Assembly (NCBI RefSeq): GCF_000732635.1
Contig: NZ_JPMD01000005.1
Span: 1-58,725 of the forward strand
From: Clostridium sulfidigenes
GTDB lineage: Bacteria; Bacillota; Clostridia; Clostridiales; Clostridiaceae
Length of the DNA stretch: 58,725 nt
Direction of reading: 5' to 3'
Under the pieces are notes generated by a model that was given only the letters and a program-made list of their open reading frames with translations, was not told the DNA's origin and did not search any database. Shown here piece by piece: positions 18,085 through 26,435 of this stretch. The number at the start of each line of letters is the position of its first letter. Within the stretch, counting starts at the first letter, position 1. The translations under genes were made by a program, and so were the position numbers.

Positions 18085-18930
18085 TCATATCTTCAAAAGC
18101 ATTTCATACTGACTAACACTATATTCAAACCCTAATTGGAGTAAAAAGTTTTTAGTAGATTCAGATTGTTCATCTACGTTAAGAACGCTGATTTTATGTG
18201 ATTCTGTATTTTTTATCATATCTGTAATTATACTTCTTGCAATTCCTTTACCCCTATAATCCTTATTAACTGCTATTTGTGGAATATCTCCTGTTTTTTT
18301 ATCAATAATGCCATAGCCAACAATGTTGTTATCAAAACGCACAATAGAATATTGAAATGCTTCTGGTATAGCACTTATAGAATCAATAGAATTCTGCCAA
18401 GATGGCTCAAAATCCCAAAATCCTGTTAATTGTCTTAAGTTAATTTTGTCAACATGTTCAACCATATAGGTTGTTATTGGATTATATTTATTTTTATCTA
18501 GATGAAAACATTGGAACTCTCTTTGAATCTCGAAGCCTTGTTTTTTATATAGTTCAACCGCAGATGTATTAGATTTAATTACTTCAAGCAAATATTGCTC
18601 TACTTGCTTTTCTTTAAGCTCTTTTTTGATATTTAAAAGCATATTGCTTGTGATACCTTGTCTTCTATATTCAACTGTAACGCCTGTCCCAAGATCATAT
18701 ACTGTTGATTTTCCATTCCAATTTCTAAATCCATTTAAAACGAATCCTACTAACATTTCACTTTTAAATGCACCTATGGACATTTCGGAGACATAACCCC
18801 TTCTTTGAAGCATTTGCTTAAACTTCCAGATAGGTAAATCCATCTTAACCTGATAATCAGAAAATGCATCTAAAAACGTTTTATGAAGTGTTTCAATACT
18901 TGTTTTACCTAATATTTTATAACTAAACAT
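18085..18930 (-). CDS. Tandem GNAT acetyltransferase, 281 aa
   Basis: Two GNAT modules in one chain. In the first (1-150) the acetyl-CoA loop is VEYRRQGITSNML and the end motif is NTSAVELYKKQGFE. In the second (about 165-281) they are VNKDYRGKGIARSI and the family end motif NFLLQLGFE. AAGGAG precedes the start. Acceptor unknown. It is a single gene with no operon partner. Together with the 16,562 gene it could belong to a resistance or detoxification neighbourhood, but nothing proves it. Confidence 0.87.
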   Translation of the reverse strand: MFSYKILGKTSIETLHKTFLDAFSDYQVKMDLPIWKFKQMLQRRGYVSEMSIGAFKSEMLVGFVLNGFRNWNGKSTVYDLGTGVTVEYRRQGITSNMLLNIKKELKEKQVEQYLLEVIKSNTSAVELYKKQGFEIQREFQCFHLDKNKYNPITTYMVEHVDKINLRQLTGFWDFEPSWQNSIDSISAIPEAFQYSIVRFDNNIVGYGIIDKKTGDIPQIAVNKDYRGKGIARSIITDMIKNTESHKISVLNVDEQSESTKNFLLQLGFEYSVSQYEMLLKI

Positions 18931-19079
18931 TTCTTATCTTCTCCTTTATATTATATCATCTTTTAATTTGGCCATAAGTTTGTCAATATTCTTGAAAAAA
19001 TATTTCTTTAAAGATATGCTTAATATTTATATTATATGTGTTCTTTTAGTATATCACATGAATATTTGCTAATTACATA

Positions 19080-19116
19080 AAAAAACCAATACTTAATAAC
19101 ACTAAGCATTGGTTTT
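19080..19116 (-). terminator. Terminator of the second AraC-type gene
   Basis: A 15-bp stem with one weak pair (19,080-19,094 with 19,102-19,116), made of AAAAACCAAT and ATTGGTTTTT, 10 nt past the stop codon. It has its own A- and T-runs. Confidence 0.8.
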
Positions 19117-19126
19117 TACCTTTTAA

Positions 19127-19984
19127 TTATTTTTTCTTAACAGGAATCCAAATTTCACTGTAATAATTTTCATCCTGATTACCCTTTGGATAATCAGCTA
19201 TATTTGTATACATTTCAATGTTATAACCAGCTGCAATTTCATAATCCTTACAGTTAGGTAGCCATTCTGAGAAGATTTTTTGGTTTACATCTTGCAATGA
19301 TTTTGGCATTGCACCCTTGCAGGCAAAAACAGCCCAAGTGTGTTTAGGAATAATCTTTGTAATAAAACCATCTGGAGTTACTGTGGATGGAATATAATTA
19401 TCGGCAATCAAATATTCAAATTCATCTGAACCCATACTCTCATCAATGCATACCCCGTACATTCCACACACAACTTTACCCTTTCCTGTTTGATAATGCT
19501 CTGTCCAAAACTGTGGAATTTCTCTAGTTGCACTATCATATTTAAATACCTTTGATACTCCCATAACCGTAAATGAATCTTTTTCAACAATTTTGTAATC
19601 CATAATATAACCGCCTTCCAATGAAAATTTGATTTTTAAGGTCCCAAAAGATTTAATCATTGCTCCGTCTTTTCGAACTGCAGTAGGTGTGACACCATGG
19701 AAACGAGTGAAGGCTTTTGTGAAACTATCTGGTGAGTTATAGCCATATTTCACTGCAATATCAATAATTTTCTCATCAGTAGATACAAGCTCACTGCCGG
19801 CAAGAGTAAGCCTACGTTGTCTAATATACTCTCCAACCGTAAAACCACAAAGCATTGCAAATCCTTTTTGGAAATAAAAAGGTGACACCAAAGCCTGTGT
19901 TGCAATTTCCTCTATTGTAAGTTCTTCGGTAATATTTTCCTCAATGTAACTAATAGCTTCACCAATACATTCAATCCATCCCAT
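19127..19984 (-). CDS. AraC-family regulator with GyrI-like effector domain, 285 aa
   Basis: Two AraC helix-turn-helix units in residues 1-105 (LTIEEIATQALVSPFYFQKGF and IIDIAVKYGYNSPDSFTKAFTRFHG), then a GyrI-like ligand domain from about 125 (MDYKIVEKDSFTVMGVSKVF). I place the start at 19,984 (MGWIECIGEAISYIEE), 8 nt after AGGAG, although the frame opens at a GTG at 19,993. It is the second regulator of this type in 5 kb and belongs to the same family as the 15,531 gene. Effector and targets unknown. Confidence 0.88.
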   Translation of the reverse strand: MGWIECIGEAISYIEENITEELTIEEIATQALVSPFYFQKGFAMLCGFTVGEYIRQRRLTLAGSELVSTDEKIIDIAVKYGYNSPDSFTKAFTRFHGVTPTAVRKDGAMIKSFGTLKIKFSLEGGYIMDYKIVEKDSFTVMGVSKVFKYDSATREIPQFWTEHYQTGKGKVVCGMYGVCIDESMGSDEFEYLIADNYIPSTVTPDGFITKIIPKHTWAVFACKGAMPKSLQDVNQKIFSEWLPNCKDYEIAAGYNIEMYTNIADYPKGNQDENYYSEIWIPVKKK

Positions 19985-20206
19985 ATTCATCACTCCTGTC
20001 TACATTTATATCATATTGCTTTTCAAGCAGTTATTCCCGACTTTTTTTGTTATGTTTTGTCTGGAAGATTATACATATATATCATTGAGTATACCTTTCC
20101 TTTAAGTAGTTCCTAAATTATCTACATAAACCTTCTAACTCTAATCTTAAGTTATAAAAATATAAAAACTTAAATCAAGGGTTTTGTAAACAATCTGTAT
20201 TTTTAC

Positions 20207-20320
20207 TTAAAATTTGTATTCTTTGAGTTGCTTAACTACCGACTCACAGTTGTTTATAAATTTTGTAGTCTCCCCATCAGAATAAAAATAATTAATATAA
20301 TTAGTTAAAGTGTAGCACAT
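20207..20320 (-). pseudogene. Possible frameshifted C-terminal tail of the Mrr-like protein
   Basis: The next reading frame after the stop of the 20,305 gene encodes TNYINYFYSDGETTKF and then a helical, Lys-rich end (ESVVKQLKEYKF) before a TAA at 20,207-20,209. The composition looks coding, and the only in-frame ATG overlaps the upstream gene. A one-base indel near 20,305-20,320 would fuse it to the Mrr-like protein, giving about 290 aa. Alternatively it is a separate 37-aa ORF. Confidence 0.4.
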
Positions 20321-21066
20321 AGTTGCCCTGTCCAGTCTATACTTGCATCATAAAAATTAGGTATAGACTTTAAAACATCTTCTATAATGTCAAGGATACC
20401 AAGTTTTTGAATTTGCAAGTACCACTGATTTTTCAAAGTACTTATCTGAAAAGCAGCATTGAACATTGATACACATTGATTATATACTTCAGTATCATTG
20501 TTTTGATTACAAGCCACTCTATAATCCTTATAATCATAATTAAATTTTGGGGCTATACTTTTCAAGGCATTTAGATTTAAAATAATATCGTTTAATGTGC
20601 TAATAGTCAGTTGTGAATTAGTAGAAAATTGAGGATAATATTTATACAGTAATGAAGTGTCATTGCAAATATTTTTTTGAATATCCTTGCAAAACCAAAC
20701 TTCAATATCAAAGATACTGTCAATATTAATTATAGCATCTTGAACATTTTTATCTCTATCCATTGATGTCATTGCTATAAATTTGAATATTCTAAACTTT
20801 GATTGTTCTGCAGCTTTAACATCTTTTTCTATTTGCTTAAAAAGGTTATCAGCTGAATTTGATAAAAAGTAATTTTTACATTGTTCTACAATATACTTAC
20901 CTTTTTCAATTTCAGCATAAATATTTATTCCCTTTTGCTTTTGACCACTTCTGCCATAAAGTGTAAATGTAGTAGTATATATATTTGTAAGAATATCTGT
21001 ACATACACTCTCAAATTCTTCTGCTGATCTACTTTTAGGAATTTGCATAAGTGAAGATGTTGGCAT
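20305..21066 (-). CDS. Mrr-like restriction-endonuclease-fold protein, 253 aa (possibly frameshifted at its end)
   Basis: Residues about 10-110 resemble the N-terminal Mrr/PD-(D/E)xK nuclease domain of accessory and defence proteins: AEEFESVCTDILTNIY, then GRSGQKQKGINIYAE, then YIVEQCKNY. In active relatives the second motif reads KGID(I/V) and the third (E/Q)CK; here the Asp is Asn (GIN), so cleavage may be impaired. The remaining 140 residues are helical and unassigned. No good ribosome site precedes the ATG. It lies in a patch with an ApeA-like HEPN protein, which suggests defence, but no ATPase or sensor partner is present. Confidence 0.65.
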   Translation of the reverse strand: MPTSSLMQIPKSRSAEEFESVCTDILTNIYTTTFTLYGRSGQKQKGINIYAEIEKGKYIVEQCKNYFLSNSADNLFKQIEKDVKAAEQSKFRIFKFIAMTSMDRDKNVQDAIINIDSIFDIEVWFCKDIQKNICNDTSLLYKYYPQFSTNSQLTISTLNDIILNLNALKSIAPKFNYDYKDYRVACNQNNDTEVYNQCVSMFNAAFQISTLKNQWYLQIQKLGILDIIEDVLKSIPNFYDASIDWTGQLCATL

Positions 21067-21377
21067 ATAAAATACTTACTTTCTAAATTATTATTTATTA
21101 AGTCATTTACGCTCTTCACGTATAAAACATTTCTATAAGCGAATCTTTCCTATATTGTGCTTACTCAAATATTACTTTCTTAATTTTAAGATCATTTATT
21201 TTATATAGCTATATGAAATATGAGATTGCACTATAAATTGCTTACTCTTTATAACGTAATCTCATATTGCTTACTCATCTATTTTAGTCTAAGTATATTC
21301 ATCTGGTTGACATGTCCACTTATACTATATAGCGGAATTTACCACACTGTGAAGTATTTTATACTAATTCGCAGAAG
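21067..21377. other. Intergenic region with three GCTTACTC repeats and a hairpin
   Basis: GCTTACTC occurs at 21,159-21,166, 21,240-21,247 and 21,269-21,276, each preceded by TTG or ATT and followed by AT-rich DNA. The middle copy forms the loop of a hairpin built from ATGAGATT and ATAAA (about 21,219-21,239) and their complements ending at 21,265. No gene is evident. It lies downstream of the HEPN gene and upstream of the Mrr-like gene. Confidence 0.45.
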
Positions 21378-22823
21378 TTATTCTGTTTTACTAATCATCA
21401 CATTATAATGCTTTAAATCTTTAATTGATTTTCTAATATCCATTAAGTTAACCCCGATATTTTTTAGGCGCATCGCATATAATAAATTTTCTAATGTGGC
21501 AAAATCTGATATGTTAATAGGTTCAATTTGCAAATCAATATTCCCATGTGCAGAATCATTCCTCAGCTTATTCATCCGGTCACTTATTTCTTCAATCATC
21601 TCATTTTTATAGCCTTCATAATTATAGTGTAAAAACGGCAACAGTATTTCTTCACAGTCTGATAATGCCTTACTCATTCTATCTGCATATTTATTTTCCG
21701 TTTTTCCAAATGAAGTCATAAATGATTTTACATATTTTTTCTTTTTCCCAGTAGTAGCCTGTTTCATCGTTTCTAAATAATGTAATATTTCATTTTTTAT
21801 CTCATTATACTCATCTGATCGAACAATATCATCACTGTATAAATTTCTAAACTCTCTTTCAAAGGCAACAAAATTTAAAATTATTCTATCTATGCCAAAT
21901 GAATGAGTAGCTTTAATAGATGAACATAAATTTTCAAAATATATTTTATCATCTGCTATTGCAGAAAATAGTAAACATGCTTTTTCTTTTATATACTCAT
22001 ATTTAATCACTTTTTTCGTGCGTTTTAAGTCCAACTCTTCTTCATCATGCTCCGAAACCATCCTAATGACTCCATCATTACTACGCATAGAATCTTTCAT
22101 ATTATATACCTGAATATCATCAAATTGAATGTTGGTTCGTCCACAAATATAAAAGAAAAATTTTCTGCACTGTTCAAAAATATTAACCGTAAACTCTATG
22201 TCTCGTGATTCGGAAAATATAAATTTTATTATACTCTGTGCTGATAATGGAATATCAGAATTAGAATGAAGTGTTGGAACAGCACTGATAATTAATGTAA
22301 CTTCTACTCCTTGATATTTATAACTTCCTAGTACAATTTCTTTTTCTCGTTCTATTTTAACATTTGTTGAAGATATTTTTTCATCCTCAAAAAGTATTTC
22401 TGTTTCAAATACATTAGCTGGATTGTAAAAATAGTTTATTTCCCTTCCAGTAACACTAAAACCATCAATGTTCTTTTCATTTATTTCATCCTGCCTATAC
22501 TCGTAGAAATATAAAACAGAAAAACTCAAAAACCCATTATTATTTGAAGAATCATTAGAAATGTAAAAAATTACATTATTTCCATTGTGTGCTTTTGCAC
22601 TAATGTTGGAATATCCTATCCACTCATTTGAATGGATTGCTTTTCTCAAATCTGTCATACTAATAAGCAAATTTCTTTTTTCTATAGACCAGGCTTCTAA
22701 TGAAGGTGGCATTAATTGCAAAATTCCATTTTCATATATAAATGGATAATATATTGATTTATATTCTGCAAATCCCATTATTGGTTCTTCAATTTTCAAA
22801 TGATCATCCCCCATATACATCAT
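21378..22823 (-). CDS. ApeA-like HEPN-domain protein, about 481 aa
   Basis: The C-terminal HEPN domain carries the Rx4H RNase motif: LRNDSAHGN (Arg and His four residues apart), about 60 residues before the end. The N-terminal 250 residues are beta-rich (FIYENGILQLMPPSLEAW and following) and resemble the ApeA N-terminal type, but I cannot confirm the family by eye. ApeA proteins are abortive-infection HEPN nucleases. The open frame begins at a GTG at 22,883, yet an extended -10 (TGGTATAAT) lies inside that extension, so I prefer the ATG at 22,823. No strong ribosome site is visible. Probably a stand-alone defence gene. Confidence 0.6.
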   Translation of the reverse strand: MMYMGDDHLKIEEPIMGFAEYKSIYYPFIYENGILQLMPPSLEAWSIEKRNLLISMTDLRKAIHSNEWIGYSNISAKAHNGNNVIFYISNDSSNNNGFLSFSVLYFYEYRQDEINEKNIDGFSVTGREINYFYNPANVFETEILFEDEKISSTNVKIEREKEIVLGSYKYQGVEVTLIISAVPTLHSNSDIPLSAQSIIKFIFSESRDIEFTVNIFEQCRKFFFYICGRTNIQFDDIQVYNMKDSMRSNDGVIRMVSEHDEEELDLKRTKKVIKYEYIKEKACLLFSAIADDKIYFENLCSSIKATHSFGIDRIILNFVAFEREFRNLYSDDIVRSDEYNEIKNEILHYLETMKQATTGKKKKYVKSFMTSFGKTENKYADRMSKALSDCEEILLPFLHYNYEGYKNEMIEEISDRMNKLRNDSAHGNIDLQIEPINISDFATLENLLYAMRLKNIGVNLMDIRKSIKDLKHYNVMISKTE

Positions 22824-22871
22824 ATCTTTAAAAAGTATCTTTCCCCGTTTATTTCTGACTTCAAAAAAAAA

Positions 22872-22880
22872 ATTATACCA
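22872..22880 (-). promoter_or_regulatory. Candidate extended -10 promoter of the HEPN gene
   Basis: Minus-strand TGGTATAAT at 22,880-22,872, just after a terminator hairpin, with no good -35. If it is real, the protein cannot start at the GTG at 22,883. Confidence 0.4.
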
Positions 22881-22895
22881 CACAATGACAAAAAA

Positions 22896-22919
22896 GCCGA
22901 CCAGTATTTTCTAGCCGGC
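22896..22919 (-). terminator. Terminator between two accessory genes
   Basis: Stem GCCGGCTAG / CTGGTCGGC. It is fully paired with two G-U pairs only when read on the minus strand, and TTTTTTG follows. It ends transcription from 23,526-23,059 before the HEPN gene. Confidence 0.75.
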
Positions 22920-23058
22920 ACATTTCTCTTACGAATTTCCTACCCTATCACTATTACCTTACCATCAAAGTACACCATTAAAAGTAAGCCTTTTTACTAT
23001 TAAATAACTATGGACGTTAATTATGAAAAATATGTCCTAATAAAATATGTTTTTAATA

Positions 23059-23526
23059 TCAATAGAAGTCATGCAATAAAGTATTCATTTCAGCCATCCT
23101 ATCTCTCATTAGTTCCAAATCCTTTAAGTATTTAGGTTGTCTCATTCCTAAAACTTTCAAAAACATTAGTTTTTCAAATGATATTATTAAGAACTCATCT
23201 TTTTCAATTGCTTCCTCTGAAAGAAACTTATAATCAAACAAGCAAATGCTTTTCCACATTTCAAATTCATACTTACATACTCCGAAGTCATCGTATATTT
23301 CCTTTACATTATTAGGATACTTATATGATAGTAATTCATAATCTTCTTGTGTTATGACAAAATCAATATCTTTACCTGATTCTCTTATCTGATAATATTC
23401 CTTAGCTTTTCCACCTATCAATAAAGGCTTTGATGAAAACTGAAAGTTTAGTTTATTAAGATTAATATCTAAATCCTCTACATCTAAACAATTTTCTAAT
23501 AACACTCTTGTAAAATCATTTTTCAT
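23059..23526 (-). CDS. Nucleotidyltransferase-like protein, 155 aa
   Basis: A short protein with a likely minimal nucleotidyltransferase fold: LLIGGKAKEYYQIRESGKDIDFVI, with the GG and D-x-D elements, then helices (LIISFEKLMFLKVLGMRQPKYLKDLELM). Such proteins are often antitoxin-like or unassigned NTases. AGGGGG precedes the ATG. Its neighbours are an accessory HEPN protein and a long intergenic region. I cannot assign a substrate. Confidence 0.6.
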   Translation of the reverse strand: MKNDFTRVLLENCLDVEDLDINLNKLNFQFSSKPLLIGGKAKEYYQIRESGKDIDFVITQEDYELLSYKYPNNVKEIYDDFGVCKYEFEMWKSICLFDYKFLSEEAIEKDEFLIISFEKLMFLKVLGMRQPKYLKDLELMRDRMAEMNTLLHDFY

Positions 23527-24064
23527 AATTGTTTTATACCCCCTGTATTTTACTTAATTCATTATAAGAACGAGTATATAGATTAAGGATTTTAATTTCA
23601 AATGATAAAAGTACGTTGAACTACCGCATGAATATATTAACTTCAATATCGGTTAAATTTCACACTTTTCCCAAATATCTATTGACTACGTGAAGTTTTT
23701 AAGATAATATAAATTGCCTCTTTAAAATATGAATTTAGCAAGTAACAACATCTTACAATTAGTACTTATTACCTAAAATAAATTATGCAACTTAACTATA
23801 AAACAAGAGCTTGCCCCTAACAATCTCTACAAGCTCCGAAGGTTGTATTATTTTCCATCGAAAATACTTACTACTTTTGTATATTTATATACCACCATAA
23901 AAAAATCCCCTCAGACTGTAGTCCAAGAGGAGAAAAAACACATCCAATTATTCACTTTTAAATCACGAAACCCATTGATATCAGTTTTTTAATATAACTC
24001 ATTCTCACATACTTCTAACCAGTAAGTTCAAAAGCCTAAATCAAAGATTTAGATTCTCACTTTT
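23527..24064. other. Intergenic region with dispersed repeat and terminator
   Basis: No gene is seen. Around 23,768-23,815 the segments ACCTAAAATAAATTAT and TTAACTATAAAACAAGAGCTT recur at 45,800-45,816 and 45,904-45,923, there separated by about 90 bp. A terminator lies at 23,905-23,930, and a palindrome with the tail GATTTAGATTCTC near 24,035-24,060 resembles the one at 433-455. Confidence 0.45.
23905..23930 (-). terminator. Terminator of the APH-type kinase gene
   Basis: TCCTCT / AGGGGA core with one G-U pair on the minus strand, loop containing GTAGTCC-like bases as in the 8160 and 30,185 terminators, followed by a run of seven T. Confidence 0.65.
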
Positions 24065-24949
24065 CTAAGCTTGTATTATATGATTCCAAAGAATTTCTTT
24101 ATGATCCATTCCAAATTTTAAAATATCCCAAAGAGAGTCTACTGCATATGGTCCCCAAGTTTTCATATATGATATATGCATATAGATAGCTCCTTGCCAT
24201 ATCAAGTCGTACTCTTCTCTTAATATATCTTCATCTCCGTAATAACCTTTCAGAAAAGCTTCAGCTAAGTCAAAGCGATATTTCATTTCCTCAGTTGTGT
24301 GATTATAATCTACAAACTGCATAATAAACGGCCATCCCATATCTAGATATCTGCAACCAATACCAGCATCATCCAAATCAATAAGCACAACTTCTCCTGT
24401 AGTTTTCATCATAGCATTATGTGGACCTATATCAGTATGAATAAAGCACTGATTATAGTTACTGAATTTGGGTATTTCATCCAAAATGTTATCAAACTCT
24501 TTCTTGAAAGGCTTCTCTTTAAACCATTCATAAAACCTATTTTTATCTTCATTTAAACCAGAAGGATATTTATAGTTATCATATGAATGTAATGTCTTCA
24601 CCAGCTTACCAAGGGCATATTCATCTTCTGGAGTTTCTTCTAAACCTCGCCACTGGATAAACTCCATTAAATAGAAGAAATATCCTTCTTTATGAACATA
24701 TCTCTCTCCATCTTGTGTATATATAAGTTCTGGTGCTATATGCTTCTTATTTCCTAGATATTCATGGGCAAAAACATTTCCTTTTATTACTTCTTCTGAT
24801 TTTGCATCAGGAATTCCTTTCAATAACATAGGTTTATCATTTGCTATAATCAAATATATTTGTCTAGACGAATCCTCATGGAAACGACTATCAATAGTTG
24901 CATTTTCTAATCCCCAGTGTTTTAATACATTTTTTATTAATAGTTCCAT
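24065..24949 (-). CDS. APH-family phosphotransferase, 294 aa
   Basis: Aminoglycoside/choline-kinase-like fold. The catalytic loop is FIHTDIGPHNAMM (near residue 165; Asp as base, Asn for Mg), followed by the DFG-equivalent VLIDLDDAGIG near 185. The N-lobe has LKGIPDAKSEEVIKGN. AGAGAGG precedes the start. Members phosphorylate aminoglycosides, homoserine, choline or spore-coat substrates (CotS-like); the length and the ending fit several. The substrate is unknown, and resistance is possible but not demonstrated. Confidence 0.8.
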   Translation of the reverse strand: MELLIKNVLKHWGLENATIDSRFHEDSSRQIYLIIANDKPMLLKGIPDAKSEEVIKGNVFAHEYLGNKKHIAPELIYTQDGERYVHKEGYFFYLMEFIQWRGLEETPEDEYALGKLVKTLHSYDNYKYPSGLNEDKNRFYEWFKEKPFKKEFDNILDEIPKFSNYNQCFIHTDIGPHNAMMKTTGEVVLIDLDDAGIGCRYLDMGWPFIMQFVDYNHTTEEMKYRFDLAEAFLKGYYGDEDILREEYDLIWQGAIYMHISYMKTWGPYAVDSLWDILKFGMDHKEILWNHIIQA

Positions 24950-25069
24950 TAGTTTTTACCTCTCTATAGATGTAGAAGAAATTGTAGTTTTTATATTTAT
25001 CGCTCCTAGGAATACTGATATGATAATTGTCACTTCAGATGAAGATATAAAGAAACTCCATTTATCTAA

Positions 25070-26194
25070 TTAAAAAAACAGCTCTCCTACTTTATAGCCC
25101 TCAGGCAGTTCTTCTTCACATAAAAATTTGAAGTTATCATCCTTCAGTATTGGTAAAAATACTTCGTATGGTATCCTTGAAAACTCACAGCCATAGCTGC
25201 TAGCTCCGAACCACTTACCTTCTTTGCTACTCAAGTTTAAATTTCTCGCAAATTTTGTATGATTTGAGCAATCATGAACTGCTAAATCCCAGTTTTCCTC
25301 CTCAGCTATTTTCATGAATTTAAGAGTTAATTCTCTGCTCCAAGTTGGAGAAATATAGCCATGTCTGGAAATATACATATTTTCGCCTTCATAATTGTGT
25401 ATGTTATTCTCATTTAAATGTAGCTCTGCACAATTTATAAAATCCAGATTTGTGTCTAAAATTGCTTCTTTTTTCTCAAAAAATCCTTCAAAAAACTCAG
25501 GAGTCATTGGAGTTTCAATACCTACATTTTTAATATATTTTTTAGCAAGTCCAATATTTTTTATAACTTTATCTGCACAATTAGTTGCCCCTAGGTTGAA
25601 TCTTATCTCGTCAAGGCCAGCTTCTGCTAATGCCTTCAAAGTTTCTTCCGTAGCTAAAGTACCATTGGTGTATAAATGTTGATGAACACCTGCCTCACTA
25701 AACTTCTTTATAACAGGATAGTACTTTTCAATTTCCATAAAAGGCTCTAAATAAACATAGCATACCCCAGTAGGCTTCTTATGGATTGAAAGAAGTAAAT
25801 CTATATCCTTCTCATAAAACTTTGTACCTCCAATTTCCCACATACCTTCACCTATAGGAGGCTGATCCTCTAATTCTCCATAGTTATAGCAGAACTTACA
25901 CTCTATGTTACATTTGTTGGTTTTTCTAATTGCACTTAAGCCAGTTCCCATAAGACAAGAACGGCATCCCATTGCAAACTTTCTTTCATTTCCCACAAAA
26001 TAAGTTCTATTCCCTAGAGTTTTTAAGTCTTTAATTTCCGACATTAAGGCATTATTTCTATGATCAATTGACTCCTCTATTTGTGCAAAGGTAGCGTATA
26101 TGATTTCCTGCTGTTTTGTCATAAGCTCCTCATCCTCTGGCAGCATGGCAAAAAACTCAAACCACATCAACGCATCTTCTTTTGAAATTTTCAT
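25070..26194 (-). CDS. Radical SAM protein, 374 aa
   Basis: The radical SAM cluster motif CNIECKFCYNYG (C-x3-C-x2-C) lies near residue 95. It is preceded by CRSCLMG, which adds two Cys. Further elements are YLEPFMEIEKY, then LYTNGTLATEETLKALAEAGLDEIRFN near 190 (typical of the TIM barrel). The last third lacks a SPASM-type cysteine cluster. The substrate is unknown. AGAGGAGG precedes the start. The adjacent ABC exporter operon is separated by its own terminator, so linkage is not implied. Confidence 0.82.
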   Translation of the reverse strand: MKISKEDALMWFEFFAMLPEDEELMTKQQEIIYATFAQIEESIDHRNNALMSEIKDLKTLGNRTYFVGNERKFAMGCRSCLMGTGLSAIRKTNKCNIECKFCYNYGELEDQPPIGEGMWEIGGTKFYEKDIDLLLSIHKKPTGVCYVYLEPFMEIEKYYPVIKKFSEAGVHQHLYTNGTLATEETLKALAEAGLDEIRFNLGATNCADKVIKNIGLAKKYIKNVGIETPMTPEFFEGFFEKKEAILDTNLDFINCAELHLNENNIHNYEGENMYISRHGYISPTWSRELTLKFMKIAEEENWDLAVHDCSNHTKFARNLNLSSKEGKWFGASSYGCEFSRIPYEVFLPILKDDNFKFLCEEELPEGYKVGELFF

Positions 26195-26359
26195 TATGTA
26201 TCCTCCTCTAATTTATCTTCTTAAAGATTCAATCTAAATTCTTCTTGTTATGCTTTTTCACGTATTCTTCTTCAAAAGTCATACTCATTCGCTTTATTAT
26301 ATCACTTTCATTGTTTCCTTACTATGTCTTTGGAAACATATAACTTTTTGCACTTAAAA

Positions 26360-26383
26360 AGAACCCTGATTTCTCAAGGTTCT
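26360..26383 (-). terminator. Terminator of the ABC exporter operon
   Basis: AGAACC-c-TGA / TCA-a-GGTTCT stem-loop, followed by TTTTTAAG on the minus strand; 53 nt past the ABC stop codon. Confidence 0.75.
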
Positions 26384-26435
26384 AAATGTGTTTCCTTTTA
26401 AACAAACTCTTTTGAATATCTTTATTTTCATCATA

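Noticed and set aside
20925..21119. 64-aa minus-strand frame overlapping the start of the Mrr-like gene
   Set aside because: It is in another frame of the Mrr-like gene and its composition looks like a shifted translation.
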